Below are positions 21,096-32,403 of a stretch of 64,000 bases of DNA, one piece after another; the first letter of the stretch is position 1, and each line of letters opens with the position of its first letter. Made by a program: the position numbers and the translations under genes. The DNA is from Massospora cicadina. Lineage: Eukaryota; Entomophthoromycota; Entomophthoromycetes; Entomophthorales; Entomophthoraceae. The notes below the pieces were generated by a model that was not told the origin of the DNA, did no database searches, and worked only from the letters and a program-made list of their open reading frames with translations. The stretch is taken from the NCBI GenBank assembly GCA_022478985.1, contig JAKSZP010008017.1, forward strand, positions 62,001 through 126,000. The letters run 5' to 3'.

Positions 21096-24000
21096 TGATG
21101 GGGGGAGCCTTTACTTTAGGGATGTTGAACATCACTGGACATAAGGCCTCGCCATCCCAGGGTAGGAATTGAGTTTTTTACAAAAAAATTTACCCACTAA
21201 TATCCTGGCCATCCAGGAGTCCCACTTCCACGAGGTTCTGAGGATGCTTGGGAAACCATGCTCCTCCTTTCACTCTCCTTATGGTCTGAGCACTGTGGGG
21301 TGCTAGTTCAAGTGAACAACAATTTTAAATTTATATCATCGAATTCATTCCTAAATGGCTGCATCCTTGTTATCACCTTTTCATGGGATGACGAAGTGCA
21401 CGCTATTGTCAACGTTTACACCCTGACCTGTGCACATAAACTTCAGGAATTTTTCTTGTTGGTCAAGTCCATTCCATTGCCCCCTGACCCTTTTGTCATT
21501 GGATACATGAACTGCTGGTTGAGCCCATCTACAGACCGCTGGCCCTCATCGCCTACACCTTACAGGGGCACGTTGAACTCCACGTTCTCAAAGCCACCCT
21601 AAAGTTGGTTAATACTTTATTGCATCACACTCCGCTACTATAAAACATGTCATGCCCCCACGTCCACAACAGCCAGTTAAGGTCCATGTCCCGCATCAAT
21701 CTTATTCTTGCGCCATTGAAATTTCATACCCAAATTTCACATTTTACCACAATAAAAATTGATTTCTCCGACTACAGGATGGTATCAATTTCCTTCCATT
21801 TATCCAACCCAGCAGCTCAGGCTCCAAAATGGTGCAAACTTCGCCTGCCAAAATTGCATCGCCAAGATTTTCCTCATGGGTGAAATCTGTGACCATGGCT
21901 CCAGAGTTTGTCTTACCATTTTGTGAAGATCCAATTTTAACATGGTCTTCCTACAAGGCGAGCACAATCCGCCAATCACACCACCTTTCCTCCCGCTGCT
22001 CACAGTCCGCCTCGGCGGTCATTTTGTGCACTCTGGCTGAGTTGGATCACCTGGAGTCCAACGTCTCAGCCGCGGGCTACAGCACCAGCCTGGGGGTCAC
22101 AAAGTGGGCGGAAGTGGGCGCCCACTTTAAAGCTCTAGTGAGACAACACAAGCATTGGGTTTGTATTCAGTACAAATCTAAACACATTACAGTGGGTGAC
22201 ACGTGCTCCGCTTACTTTTTTAGAAAATTATTTGCACCATGCCAGAGCTTGGCCTGCACACAGGTGCAAAGACCAGACATTTCCGTAGTGGATACGCTGG
22301 CTGAAGTGGCAGTTGAGATACAAAACTATTACTTTGAACTGTATTGATCTAATCTAATTCTGCCAGCCAAAATGGCAAATTTTCTCGATAGTGCACACAT
22401 CCAAACCTTTCCTGTTTCCCGGAGTTGATGAATTTGGTTATTTGGGATGACCTCTGGTCTGCCATTCGTGGTGCACCATATGGGAAATGCCCAGACCCAG
22501 ACGGCATCCCTTATGAGTTCTATAAGATGTAATTCAAGGTTTTATCCTCTTTGCTGTTTGCCTCTATTAACCAATGCCTTCTGGAAACGCGCCTCCTACC
22601 TGGAGGGCAAGAGGCCTACACTATTACATTATACAAAAAAGGGGATTAGCTGGACTTTGCCAACTGGCGCCCCATTTTTCTCACCAACACTGATACAAAA
22701 CTTTATATTAAAATCATGGCTAACCGTCTAAAGATTGCTGCCTCTGCTCTCGTCTCCCCTGAACAGTTCGGTTTCATACCCACAAGGTCGATTTGGGACA
22801 ATATACACACTGTAGCCAACGTCTGTCAGTCCTTGGCCTCTGGAGCACCTGTATTTTTAGACCAGCAGAAGGCCTATGATAGAGTTAACTGGGATAACCT
22901 TTGGGCCTGCCTCCACAAGTTCTGCTTACCCCCTCGCTTCATCAATTGGGTGATGTTTCTAACGGAATCCGCCACAATGGCTGTGTGTGGCCCTGGCTTT
23001 CTCACGGATGTAGTCCGCCCTCAAAAGGGCTTACGCCAAGGGGATTTTCTTAGCCCACTCTTATATAATTTCAGCCTTGACTTACTTCTTTAAAATATGA
23101 ATGCCCGCCTTACTGGGGTCCATGTGCAAGGCCAAGCCCCAGTCAAGATGTTGGCATTTGCTGATGATTGTGTGGTTGGGGTGTCTAACAATCATGATGC
23201 ACGCGCGCTTGAAGATATTATCCAGGTTTACTCCAGGGTTAGTAATGCTGCACTCAACACCTTTGATTCTGAAATCATTCTTCTTGGTTGGTGTCAAGCC
23301 CGCTGGGCCTCAGCGCCCTGTTTCCTATCCACCCCGTCAGCTAGCGCACAAGTTAGATTGCCTTGACCACCCCACACCGCACCGCTTGTGCTCCCCTTTG
23401 TGCCAAGTCCCGCCATTGGCCCAGTCCGCCACTTAGGGGTGTGGCTGGAGGCAGGCGGGTACGCCTCATTGGTGATGGAAAACCATATAGTGGACAATGT
23501 GACAAAACGCATAGCTTCCCTCAGAGCCCGTCAGACTTCCCTTACAGGCAGGGTATTACTATCCAACTCTATGCTCCTCTCTAAAGTTTAGTTTGGGGTC
23601 CACGCCATCTCTTTTTCCCCAAGTTTCTTCAAAATTACTATACGCCCTTCTGCAAGGGTGGCTTAAGTCAGGTCGCCCACCGCCAGTGTGCCTGGATGTC
23701 TTGTTTGGCCCTCACCATAGTGGTGGTATGGGCCTGCTCAACTTTGAGGCCCATGCTGCTAAAATCTTTGGCACCTGGATCGCTGCCATCACTAACCCTG
23801 CAATTTCAGCCCAGCACTGGTCCCGAGTGGCCAGTTCCAACTTCTCCCGCGCTTGGGACACACAAATCCATCCCACTCATACTCTCTGTTAAAGTATTTG
23901 GCTTTGCATCCTTCAGCAGCGGGCCCACATGGGTTGTCACCTCACTTCAAAAGGATCCTCCTCTCCATGCAGAGCGCTGAGTGGAGAATTCACATTTGTG

Positions 24001-24770
24001 GGCACACTGCCCAGAGGGGGCGCCCCTCTCCTCAATTCACCCAGGAAGTACAGGGACTTCCCGTTCTGAACAGAGTGATACCCATGAGGCCTCATACCTT
24101 GTCCAGGGTGGACTACCTGGACATGATGGACATCCTCTACCCCTGATACCCAGAAAACCATCTGGAAGTACGCCCATCACCCTCTTCTGCAGCCATATAT
24201 TCATTCCCATGTGTGGCGCTGCTTGAGACGGGCATACCATACTGCCAAACGCTCTAACGCTTTACACTCATCTTGTGTCATGTGTGGCCAGTATGGAACG
24301 CTGTTTCAACGCCTGAAAAAGCGCCTTCCATATAAATTAATATAGCGTGAGGTGCAACATCTTCTTCGCCAGGATCAGGCACAGCCCTTCAGTCTGTCTA
24401 GAGACATGTTTGCTTTATCTTTGGCCTCCCCTCTCCCACCCTCCCTCCATGCCTTGGTGGTTGTAATCGTCATGTGAACTATCCACACGATTGTTTTAAA
24501 TGCCATCTCAGGCTCCACCTCACCCCTCCAGGAAGCTGTACGCCGGTTCAGGTCGCACTTAGTGGACCACTTTCAAGCGTGGATGTTTGGATACTTCCAC
24601 CACGTTGCCACCAGTTGGTCTCATCCTGGTTCCCATTTTGGTTCATCAACTCAGATCCTTTCCTTCATATGTGCTCAATAGTGGCGCCTGCCCCTACGCA
24701 CGTAACCCCCTCCTTGTATTGGCGTTCCCACTGCAACAGGAGATAGCATTAGCTTCTCCAGGGTGCCCTC
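21096..24770 (+). pseudogene. LINE ORF2: APE endonuclease, reverse transcriptase, C-terminal Cys/His motif, copy L1
   Basis: Starts around the ATG in gatggggggagcctttac (GAFTLGMLNITG). The endonuclease N-terminus ILAIQESHF is near 21,205-21,230; the catalytic-site Glu of APE enzymes lies in AIQE. RT is in the frame 22,716-23,093: FGFIPTRSIWDNI, FLDQQKAYDRVNWD (motif A Asp), and GLRQGDFLSPLLYN (23,029-23,070). FADDC (23,156-23,170) is the catalytic Asp pair. Then comes the thumb region LGVWLEAGGYASL (23,437 on) and a C-terminal CX2C...H...C motif around 24,270-24,340. ORF2 nicks target DNA and copies the RNA from the 3' end. Many stops and shifts make it inactive. Confidence 0.88.
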
Positions 24771-24862
24771 CTTTTTCTGAAGTTTCATTTTTGTTTAAGG
24801 TTTTTTTGGAAGTGTCCGTCCCCTGGTCAGCCTTCCCCATAATAAATTATAAGAATTGAAAG

Positions 24863-25268
24863 GTTATGTTGAAATCAGTTTAGTGAACTTAAGTTTTCTA
24901 AAGAAAAAGATCAATCTCCTAAGAGATCTATTAAGATAGATAATTTATTATAAAGATAAAATGGTTGATAGATAGCTAACTTAATATATGGAATACTATC
25001 TACTTGTAAATTTGATCCATATTTGGAGAAGGTAGAGGTTAAATGAAATTTGAATCTGGTTTATACCGTTTATAGCCATTTTAAGTTTTTCAGCCACCCT
25101 CAGAACTTGGTTTTATTAAGGCTGGTTATGTTTTAACAAAAAAAACTTCTTACACTAAAAATATTAATTTTTCCTTTTGTTAGTAATAAGTGTAAAATTT
25201 TCCACTGGGTACCTGCTATTAGTGCAAGGTCATTATCTTTATTTGGTGTTTTCTGCTATTAACACAAA
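24863..25268. other. AT-rich spacer between inverted LINEs
   Basis: About 0.4 kb of AT-rich sequence between the TSDs of the two LINEs. There is no open frame of note and no recognised repeat. It forms the loop of a large inverted repeat. Confidence 0.5.
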
Positions 25269-25459
25269 TAAAATAGACCCCTAAATTTAAATTTATTGCG
25301 AGGGAAGCTGACCATGGGACGGACACTTCTGAATTTGACCCAAAAGAGACAAAACTTAGTAACAGGGAAGGCGCCCCAGAGAAGTGATACTATCTTTTGT
25401 TGCCAGCGGGAACGCCACTTATGGGCAGGGGGAGGGAACGTGTGAAGGGGCCGTAGCCA

Positions 25460-28400
25460 CTATTGAGCACGTGTGGAGGAAAGGGTCTTATTTGATGAAC
25501 CAAACTGGAAACCAGAAGGAGACCAGCTGTCAGTGACGCGGTGGGAGGTATCCAAACATATACGCCTGAAAGTGGTCCACCAAATGAGACCGGAATTTGT
25601 GGATAGCTTCTGGGAGGGTGGGGGTGGAGCCTGCGATGGCATCAGAGACAATCGTGTGGATAGTCCACATGGCGATTGCAACCACCAGAGCATGGAAAGA
25701 GAGTGGAAGGGGGAGGCCATTGATAAAGCAAACATATCTCTTGACAGACTGAAGAGATGTGTTTGATCCTGGCCCAGCAGACGTTGAACTTCGCGCCATA
25801 TCACTTTAGAGGTAGGACACTTCTCCAGGCGGTGGAACAGCGTTCCATACTGGCCACACACGAGGCAGGATAGGTGTAAAGCGTTAGAGCGCTCAACCAT
25901 ACGGTACACCTGCCTCAGGCAGCGCCACACATGGGAACAAATTTGAGGCTGCAACAGAGGATGGTGTGCATATTCCCAGATAGTTTTTTGGGTCTCAATG
26001 GAGTAAGGGATGTCCATCATATCCAGGTAGTCCACCCTGGATAGGACATTTGGCCGTGTGGGGATCACGCCATCTTGGATGGGTAGCCCCTATACCTCTT
26101 GTGTGAACTGAGGAGAGGGGTGGCCTCTCTGGGCTGTGTGTCCTCTAATACGGATTCTCCACTCAGCGCTCCTCATGGAGAGGAGGATTCGTTTGTAGTG
26201 GGTTTTAGTCCCATAAGGACCTGTGGCAGATGGGTGTGAAGCCAGGTATTTCATCAGGGAGTGAGGGTTCGATGGATTGTTAAGTCACAAGGCGTGGGAG
26301 AAGTTGGAGCGGGCCGCGCAGGACCAGTGTTGGGAGGGGAGCGTAGGGGCGGTGATGGCCGCAATCCAGGTGCTCAAGATCTTGGCAGCATGGGCTTTGA
26401 AGTCAAGCAGGCCCATGCCTCCATGATGATGAGGGCCAAACATGACCTCTAGCCGTACTGGTGGTGGGCAGCCTGACCAAAGCCATCCTTGCAGCAGGGC
26501 ATACAAGGATTTGAAAAAGCTTGGGGGGAAGGGGATGGCGTGGGCTCCAAACCAGACTTTGGAGAGGAGCATAGAGTTGGCTAAAACAACCCTGTCAATA
26601 AGGGAAGTAGGGTGGGCTCTGAGGGATGCGATGTGCTTCATCACGTTATCTAGAATATGACTCTCCATTACTTCTGATGCGTACCCGCCTGCCTCCACCC
26701 ACACGCCCAGATGGTGGACCAGCCCTATGGTAGGGCGTGGCACAAAGGGGAGCACCAGTGGGGCGGTGTGGGGTGAGCTGGGAGGGCGAGCACGTGTGTG
26801 AGCAGATGGGCCGGGCTGGGCACTGGGCACTGGTCGCTGGAGCCCAGCAGGTTTGATACCAACCAAGGAGGATGATTTCGGTTTTGGAAGCATTCAGTGC
26901 AGCATTACTTACCCGGGAATACTCCTGGATGAGAGCTTCAATTGCGCGTGCATCTTTAGTATTAGACACCCCAACCACACAGTCGTCTGCAAACGCCATC
27001 ATCTTGACTTGGGATTGGCCTGGTACATGGACCCCAGTGAGGTGGGCATTCACGTTTTGAAGTAGTGGGTCAAGGCTGATGTTGTATAAGAGTGGGCTAA
27101 GGGGGTCCCCTTGTCGCAAGCCCCTTTGAGGGCGGACTACTGCTGTTAGATTCCCAGGGCCACGCACTGCCAGTGTTGCAGATTCCATGAGCAGCATCAC
27201 CCAGTTGATGAAGCGAGGGGGTAAGCGGAATTGATGGAGGCAGGCCCGAGGTATTCCCAGTTTACTCTATCATAGGCCTTCTGTTGGTCCAAGAATACAA
27301 GTGCCCCAGAGGCTGTGGACTGGTATGCGTTAGCCACAGAGTGCACGTTGTCCCAAATCGACCTTCTGGGTATGAAACTGAATTGTTCTGGGGAGATGGT
27401 GGTAGATGCTTCAATCCTTAAACGGTTAGCCATGACTTTTGTTAAAATTTTGGTGTCTGTGTTTGTTAGAGAAATGGGGCGCCAGTTGGCTAAGTCAAGC
27501 TTATCCCCTTTCTTGAAGAGTGTGACAGTAAAGTCCTCTTGTCCTCCTGGTAGGAGGCGTGTTTCCAGAAGGCTCTGGTTAAGTGAGGCAAGCAGTAGTG
27601 GGGATATATATTTAAAGTACTTTTATAGAATTCATATGGAATGCCATCTGGGCCTGGGGATCTCCAGTTTGGTGCACCGCGGATGGCTGTCCATAGTTCA
27701 TTCAGAGTAATCAAATTCATTATTTCCAGGTATCGGGAAATGGTGCAGATGTGGGTTCAGTTGAGAAATTCCGCTACTTTGGCTGGCTGAATTGGATCAG
27801 ATCAGTATAACTTGTAGTAATACTTTTGTATTTCAGTTGCCACTTCAGCTGGCATATCCGTGATGGAAACATCCAATCTTCACACCCGTGTACAGGCCAC
27901 GCTCTGGCGTGGTGCAATTTTTTTTAAAAAGTTATGCGGTGCACTTGTCACCCTCTGTAATGTGTTTGGCCCTGTACTGAACACAAACCCAATGTTTGTG
28001 TTGCCTTTTGAGCGCGTTGAGGTGGGCAGCTGCCTCCGCCCACTTCTAGCCCCATGCAGGGCTGTATCCTGTCGCTGGGATGTTAGACTCCAGGTGTGCC
28101 AACTCTGCCAGAGCGCGCGAGATGATGGCCAATGTGGCTTGTGAGCGTTGGGAGGAGAGGTGGCGAGAGTGGCGGATGGTATCCTCTTTGAAGGCTGCCC
28201 ATGTGGAGATGGGGTCCGCGCAAAATGGTGTAACAAACTCTTTTGCCAAAGTTGCTGATTCCACCCAAGTGGAAAATCCTGGCGACGCAAGTTTGAGAGG
28301 GTGGAGTTTGCACCAAAGTGGGGCCTTAGCCACTGTGACAGGTAGGTGGTAGGTTATTGAGACCAGCCGGTGGTTGGAGAATTCAATTTTTGTTGTTTGG

Positions 28401-29060
28401 AAGTGGGAAATGTGAGTTGGAATTTTGCCGGTGTAAGGATAAGGTCTATACAGGTCAAGGACCTTAATTGGCCGTTGTGGACGTGGGGTTGCATCATGTT
28501 TTCGATCAGCAGGGCTTGCCATGGCAGCGCATCCATTAACCCAAGGGTGGCCTTTAGAATGCGAAGTTCTACATGACCCTGGGGGGCGTGGGAGGAGGAA
28601 GGCCAATGGTCCATTGATGTGTTTAGCCAACAGTTCATATTGCCGACTACAAAAGGGTCTGGGGGTAATGGGAGGGATTTGACTGATGAGAAAAATTCTC
28701 AACGTTCTTGTGCACTGGTTGGGGCATAGATGTTAATGATAGCATGTGCCACGTCAGCCCACGAGAAAGTGACAATGAGGACTCAGCCATTAAGGAAAGA
28801 TTCTGACAATAAAAATATGAAAAAACTGTTTTTCTGAACTAGCACCCCACAGTGCTCAGACCAAAAGGATAGGGATGGGAGGAGCATGGTTTTTCAAGCA
28901 TCCTCAGAACCTCGCAGACAGTGGGACTCCTGGATGGCCAGGATATCCATGGGTAAATCTTTTTGTAAAAAACTCAGTTTTCTAGCCCAGGACGGCAAGG
29001 CCTTGAGTCTGGCGATATTCAACATCCCTAAAGTGAAGGTTTCCCCCATCGCACCTTAGG
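25460..29060 (-). pseudogene. LINE ORF2, copy L2
   Basis: Reading right to left, the endonuclease starts with DILAIQESHC (about 28,950-28,920) and continues with SEHCGVLVQ and then NIYAPTSAQE, with further pieces in 28,702-28,046. The RT entry PGPDGIPYEFYK is near 27,660-27,625. RT core frames are 27,433-27,197 (FIPRRSIWDNV, FLDQQKAYDRVNW) and 27,200-26,646 (GLRQGDPLSPLLYN at 27,121-27,079; FADDC at about 26,993-26,979). The thumb is at 26,893-26,285 (HLGVWVEAGGYAS). The C-terminal domain (26,068-25,460) has CLVCGQYGTLFHRLEKCP (C-X2-C-X7-H-X4-C), typical of LINE C-termini. Catalytic motifs are intact, but frameshifts split the protein into at least five frames. Confidence 0.9.
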
Positions 29061-30420
29061 TGCAAGGGGGTGGGCACCCAGGCCCACTAGCCTCCTCTAG
29101 ATCCCCAAGGGCCTTCACAGCTGCGCGGGTGTTTGCAGCAACACTATTGATAGTTTTGTTGATTTTAGCAGAAAGGGTCACGTTGGCTTTTGCCTTCGCT
29201 TTTTGTTTCCCTGACATCGAACAAATCTTTTGCAGTGCAGATGAGTTCAGTGCACCAACAATCGGGTCAAAAAAATTTTCAGGTAGGTTGGACCCCAAGT
29301 CAGTTTTGACTGGAGCTTGGTTGCAAAGATCAGGTGAAATTGAGTCACCCATCAGATCCTCAGATTGGGTGGCCCAATCGGCATGGGCTTCCCAATCTGT
29401 TTGGTTGATGGATTTCCAAGTTGCTTCCGCTGTGAAGATTTTGATATCCTCCTGGCGTTAGGAGTGTGGGATAGCAGTGGTGACTTTGGCCACTTCCTTG
29501 GCCGTGGCCCTGCGGGCCTGCTTGGCCTTCTTCCACTCTTGCAGGGAAATAGGTTTTACCAGTAGGTAGCAGCCTTGTGCTCCCCACGGGAAAGCCTCTT
29601 TGGTGCTTGTGGTTGGTTTGTAGTGCACTTCTCCGCTGGTCATGGCCACCGAGGGGTGCTCTTGGAATGTGATGCCCTCTTTGGTGGGGCATGCATGTGC
29701 CTTATGGCTGAACGCATCACAGTGGGTGCAGATGGGGGGCGCGCTGTCCACGGTTACCCAAAAAGGGTGGGTGGTATGCCCTTCAATATTGATATATGTG
29801 TAGTGCAGGATCTGGGTTAGGTCCTTTGCAATCTCCTCAGTTGGGGTCAGAACTGTGACGGCTTTGCCAGTGCACAGGTGTGACATCAGCATAAAGCGTT
29901 GCATCTTGAAAGATTGTATTTTGCCATAAATGGTGAGACCATCTTTTAGGTGCTGCTCCAAAATAGCACGTTTTACCATAGTAGGCAAAAAGTCAAACAT
30001 GAGGAAAATTTGGTTGGATTTTGTCCATCTGGTGCGTTTGGTTTCAACGATCTATTGCCCTTTGGGGAGGTCAATCACTACATGCACCGCAGCAGCTTTG
30101 TCTGCTGCCTCCTTGTTTTTGAAACTGAGGTCCAGCCAACCACGTGACATGGAGTGAGGTGTGACATACACTGCAGTTGGGAAAAAAGTGTGCACATCCC
30201 CATAAAACTTTTTCCCATAGAGCTGTTTGTTGAATGTCCAGAAACACACGGACTCTGTATTCCACCAACGAGAGTTGTTGGGAGTGTGGTGTGTTGATGT
30301 ACTGGTTGCATCGCGCTTGCCAAGTGAGGATTTCTGGGTAAATAGTGACTGCCAGTTTTTTTATATTTTTTTCTATTCTGCCGGTTTCTCCAGGGCATTT
30401 TTGAATGTTTGAGGCTGTGG
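29040..30420 (-). pseudogene. LINE ORF1, copy L2
   Basis: Frames 30,398-30,078, 30,000-29,458, 29,692-29,360 and 29,352-29,056 together rebuild the layout of L1 ORF1. A basic N-terminus (RNRQNRKKYKKTGSHY) comes first, then FDFLPTMVKRAILEQHLKDG. The zinc knuckle CTHCDAFSHKAHAC lies at about 29,731-29,689, followed by PTKEG. A Lys/Ala-rich C-terminus (GKQKAKAKANVTLSAK) ends PPPCT, just before the ORF2 start. ORF1 and ORF2 are thus nearly adjacent, as in bicistronic LINEs. Confidence 0.83.
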
Positions 30421-30580
30421 GCCTACCACCTGCTCCTCTTACCTTACTTGCTTAACTGCTTTCCTGACATGGGCGCAAACTAATCTCCTCTGTGAGATTA
30501 ACAAACTAGAATCAGACTTGAATTGAATAAGTTGAAAAAGTGATTGCAACGAGAGAGAAAAGTTTAAAATAGACCCCTAA

Positions 30581-31050
30581 GATCTTTTTGTATATAGATT
30601 CTTATTTTGTTTATAAATTTCATATCATTTTTTATTTTTCTTATTTATTTTTTATATTTTTATTTTTATGTTTCCTTATTATTATTCTTATTATTGTTGT
30701 TAGTTATTATTTATTTTCTGTGGGTTGACCTGAGGATGATAACACACTAATTAATAGGGAAAATGGGGCAATTAATAATCAATAAGAATGGAGAATATTT
30801 TGGGACCATCTAGTACTAAAAAGAATGGAGAATATTTCTATTAAATTTCCACATGCAGCGTCCTGATAGGCCATGATATCCATGGATTGCCTTGCTGCTT
30901 ACTATCTTAGTTTGGGGCATTGGTGTGCAATGCTAACACATTCATAAATTGGCCCTTACCCCAAGGTATTCTACTATATTAACTTGGAAGTAGATTTTGG
31001 CTTGCTCTTAAAAGTAATAAGCTAGGTAATGAGTACAATACTTTTTTTTA
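30581..31050. repeat. AT-rich region with the second copy of the 3,960-4,260 repeat
   Basis: About 30,600-30,715 is a T-rich low-complexity run. About 30,722-31,020 is the relative of 3,960-4,260 (gttgacctgaggatgat; tttggggcattggtgtgcaatgc). It is interrupted by a 20 bp micro-insertion with TSD at 30,801-30,820. No gene is seen. Confidence 0.5.
30801..30820 (+). mobile_element. 20 bp micro-insertion with 17 bp TSD
   Basis: tgggaccatctagtactaaa lies between perfect 17 bp direct repeats aagaatggagaatattt (30,784-30,800 and 30,821-30,837). It is the only plus-oriented member of the set. The insert is barely longer than its TSD, and apart from the ambiguous A/T edges it contains only the terminal GGGACCATCTAGTACTAAA sequence. 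Confidence 0.88.
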
Positions 31051-31550
31051 CTAAAAGTGAATTTCAATTCGCATTCTGCCTAGTTACTTGTTTGTTGAAA
31101 ATATTAAGCTCTCATGTAGAGAAATCTCAAGTGCAGAGCCAAAATGGCGGATATTACTTTGAGTAAAGGTCTACTATTGCACCACCCAGTCCTAGTTTCA
31201 TCTAATTCCAAATCTTTAATTAACAGATTTTTTCTTCCTTTTTAATTTTTGTAATATGATTTTATGTCTTTACTATGAATTTTAATTCTTTTTTTGACAA
31301 CTTTAGCTCTCCCTTTCAATATTTTTCCAAATAAATCCTTTTCAAATTTTTAATAATTTAACGCTGGACAGCTATAGGTGGAGCGCATCTTGATTTATAA
31401 AACTCTTGATAAAATTTGCCTTGGCTTAATTAGGGAGCAGCAAATTATGCATGCCCCATCACGCTCCAAGCCCAAATTTTCAAGATGATTTTTATTCCAG
31501 ACCCCATTCCCATGTGTGAACTTGAAAAATATGCCACAACTGGAGAAGAT
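31050..31550 (+). repeat. Tandem ~1.54 kb repeat, first unit, left part
   Basis: Collinear by eye with 38,630-39,115 and 40,165-40,640. Shared landmarks are 'tgtatgttgaga', 'atgtagagaaatc', 'aattagggagcagcaaatcatg', and 'ccagagaaggtaccac'. The unit is interrupted after agaagat by insertion of the chromovirus and resumes at 37,575. Mostly AT-rich and non-coding. Confidence 0.75.
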
Positions 31551-32403
31551 TGTCATGTGAACATGACATAATAGTGGGGATCAACCCCAAAGACAGGGCT
31601 GGGCGCCTGGAGGCCCAGAAGGTGAAGTTGCAGGCTCTTCCTGACCTGAAGAAAACCCTGGACCAACGCTGGGTTCAAGAAAAATATGCCTAGGTTTAAA
31701 TCAGTGGTGTGCTAAACGCCCAGCCCCTGACAGCAGCTCAAGCGTTAAAAATAACTATCTACCATATTATGGCGGATGGTTCAGTTCACTTAGTTTTGGA
31801 ACAAGGGTTTAAAATCCATTCATCCTATGAAATAATGCACTCAGGTCAAATCCAACTTCAGTCAATAACTCAAGTGAAGTCAGTTTTGCCTATTTTACTA
31901 ACTCAGATGTCATTATCACCCTATTGTTGAGCCGCTGCTTGGGCCCATTGCAGCATAACCCCAATTTCCCTGTCCGAGCTTAAATACATTTTACCTGACC
32001 AACATCCCTTGTTGGTTGACTTCCCAAATAAACCTATCCCCTGTATTAAGTCATTTTTTATTTAATGATATTCTGAATGCTCCTGTGCACGAGCCTCTTT
32101 GAGGAGGTCTTACATTCCATTACACTTGCCATTGCAATACCATTAAGCTCTCCCCTCATGCACCGTTTGTCTGCCCAGGATCCCTCAAGCCTGGGCCACC
32201 TAACCCCATCCAATATGTGCACCGCGTCGCCCTTCTATGGGGTTTTATTATAAAATTCGCAATAAATGCCTCAGCGGTTATTGCTCCAGCACCTCTGCTG
32301 GGCTCTAATCCCTCTGGAATTAACAACTAGTTCCCTGGCATTGGGCCTGTGCACCAAGAACTGCCACGCTGTGAACTGGAGAGTTATAGACGCTCTCCTT
32401 ACA
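31551..32403 (+). repeat. 5' LTR of G3 (853 bp)
   Basis: Starts tgtcatgtgaacatgaca, a 7 bp inverted repeat (tgtcatg/catgaca), and ends ccttaca (TG...CA). It contains a coding-like stretch at about 31,600-31,930 shared with the 3' LTR. Confidence 0.93.

Larger units (their letters stand above)
19540..24847 (+). mobile_element. Complete LINE, copy L1 (5,308 bp)
   Basis: Bounded by the perfect 15 bp TSD tataagaattgaaag at 19,525-19,539 and 24,848-24,862. Order: 5' UTR with ttctctctcattgcaaacac (19,595), gaggagattagttggcgccc, ORF1 (from 19,686), ORF2 (from about 21,096) with endonuclease, RT and C-terminal Cys/His motif, and a 3' UTR ending gtccgtcccctggtcagc (24,814-24,831) and aataaat. The element ends without a long poly(A). 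It is the same family as L2 at 25,285-30,564 in opposite orientation. It carries about 50 more bases at the 5' end than L2. Both ORFs are broken. Confidence 0.93.
25285..30564 (-). mobile_element. Complete LINE, copy L2 (5,280 bp, inverted relative to L1)
   Basis: Bounded by the perfect 16 bp TSD taaaatagacccctaa at 25,269-25,284 and 30,565-30,580. The minus strand runs from a 5' UTR (TTCTCTCTCGTTGCAATCAC; GAGGAGATTAGTTTGCGCCC) through ORF1 and ORF2 to a 3' UTR with GTCCGTCCCATGGTCAGC (RC of 25,307-25,324) and AATAAATT. It faces L1 tail to tail. Its frames are longer than those of L1: 202, 202, 184 and 218 codons for ORF2 pieces and 180 for an ORF1 piece. It may therefore be the younger or less decayed copy (inference). 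Confidence 0.94.

Noticed and set aside
22700..23400. Reverse transcriptase considered as part of a retron or diversity-generating retroelement
   Set aside because: The RT sits in a two-ORF element with APE endonuclease, CCHC ORF1 and TSDs, so it is a LINE. No template or variable repeat pair is seen.
30600..30720. T-rich tract considered as a long poly(A) tail of the LINE at its left
   Set aside because: It lies beyond the 5' end of L2, outside its TSD, so it is not the element's tail; it is low-complexity flank.
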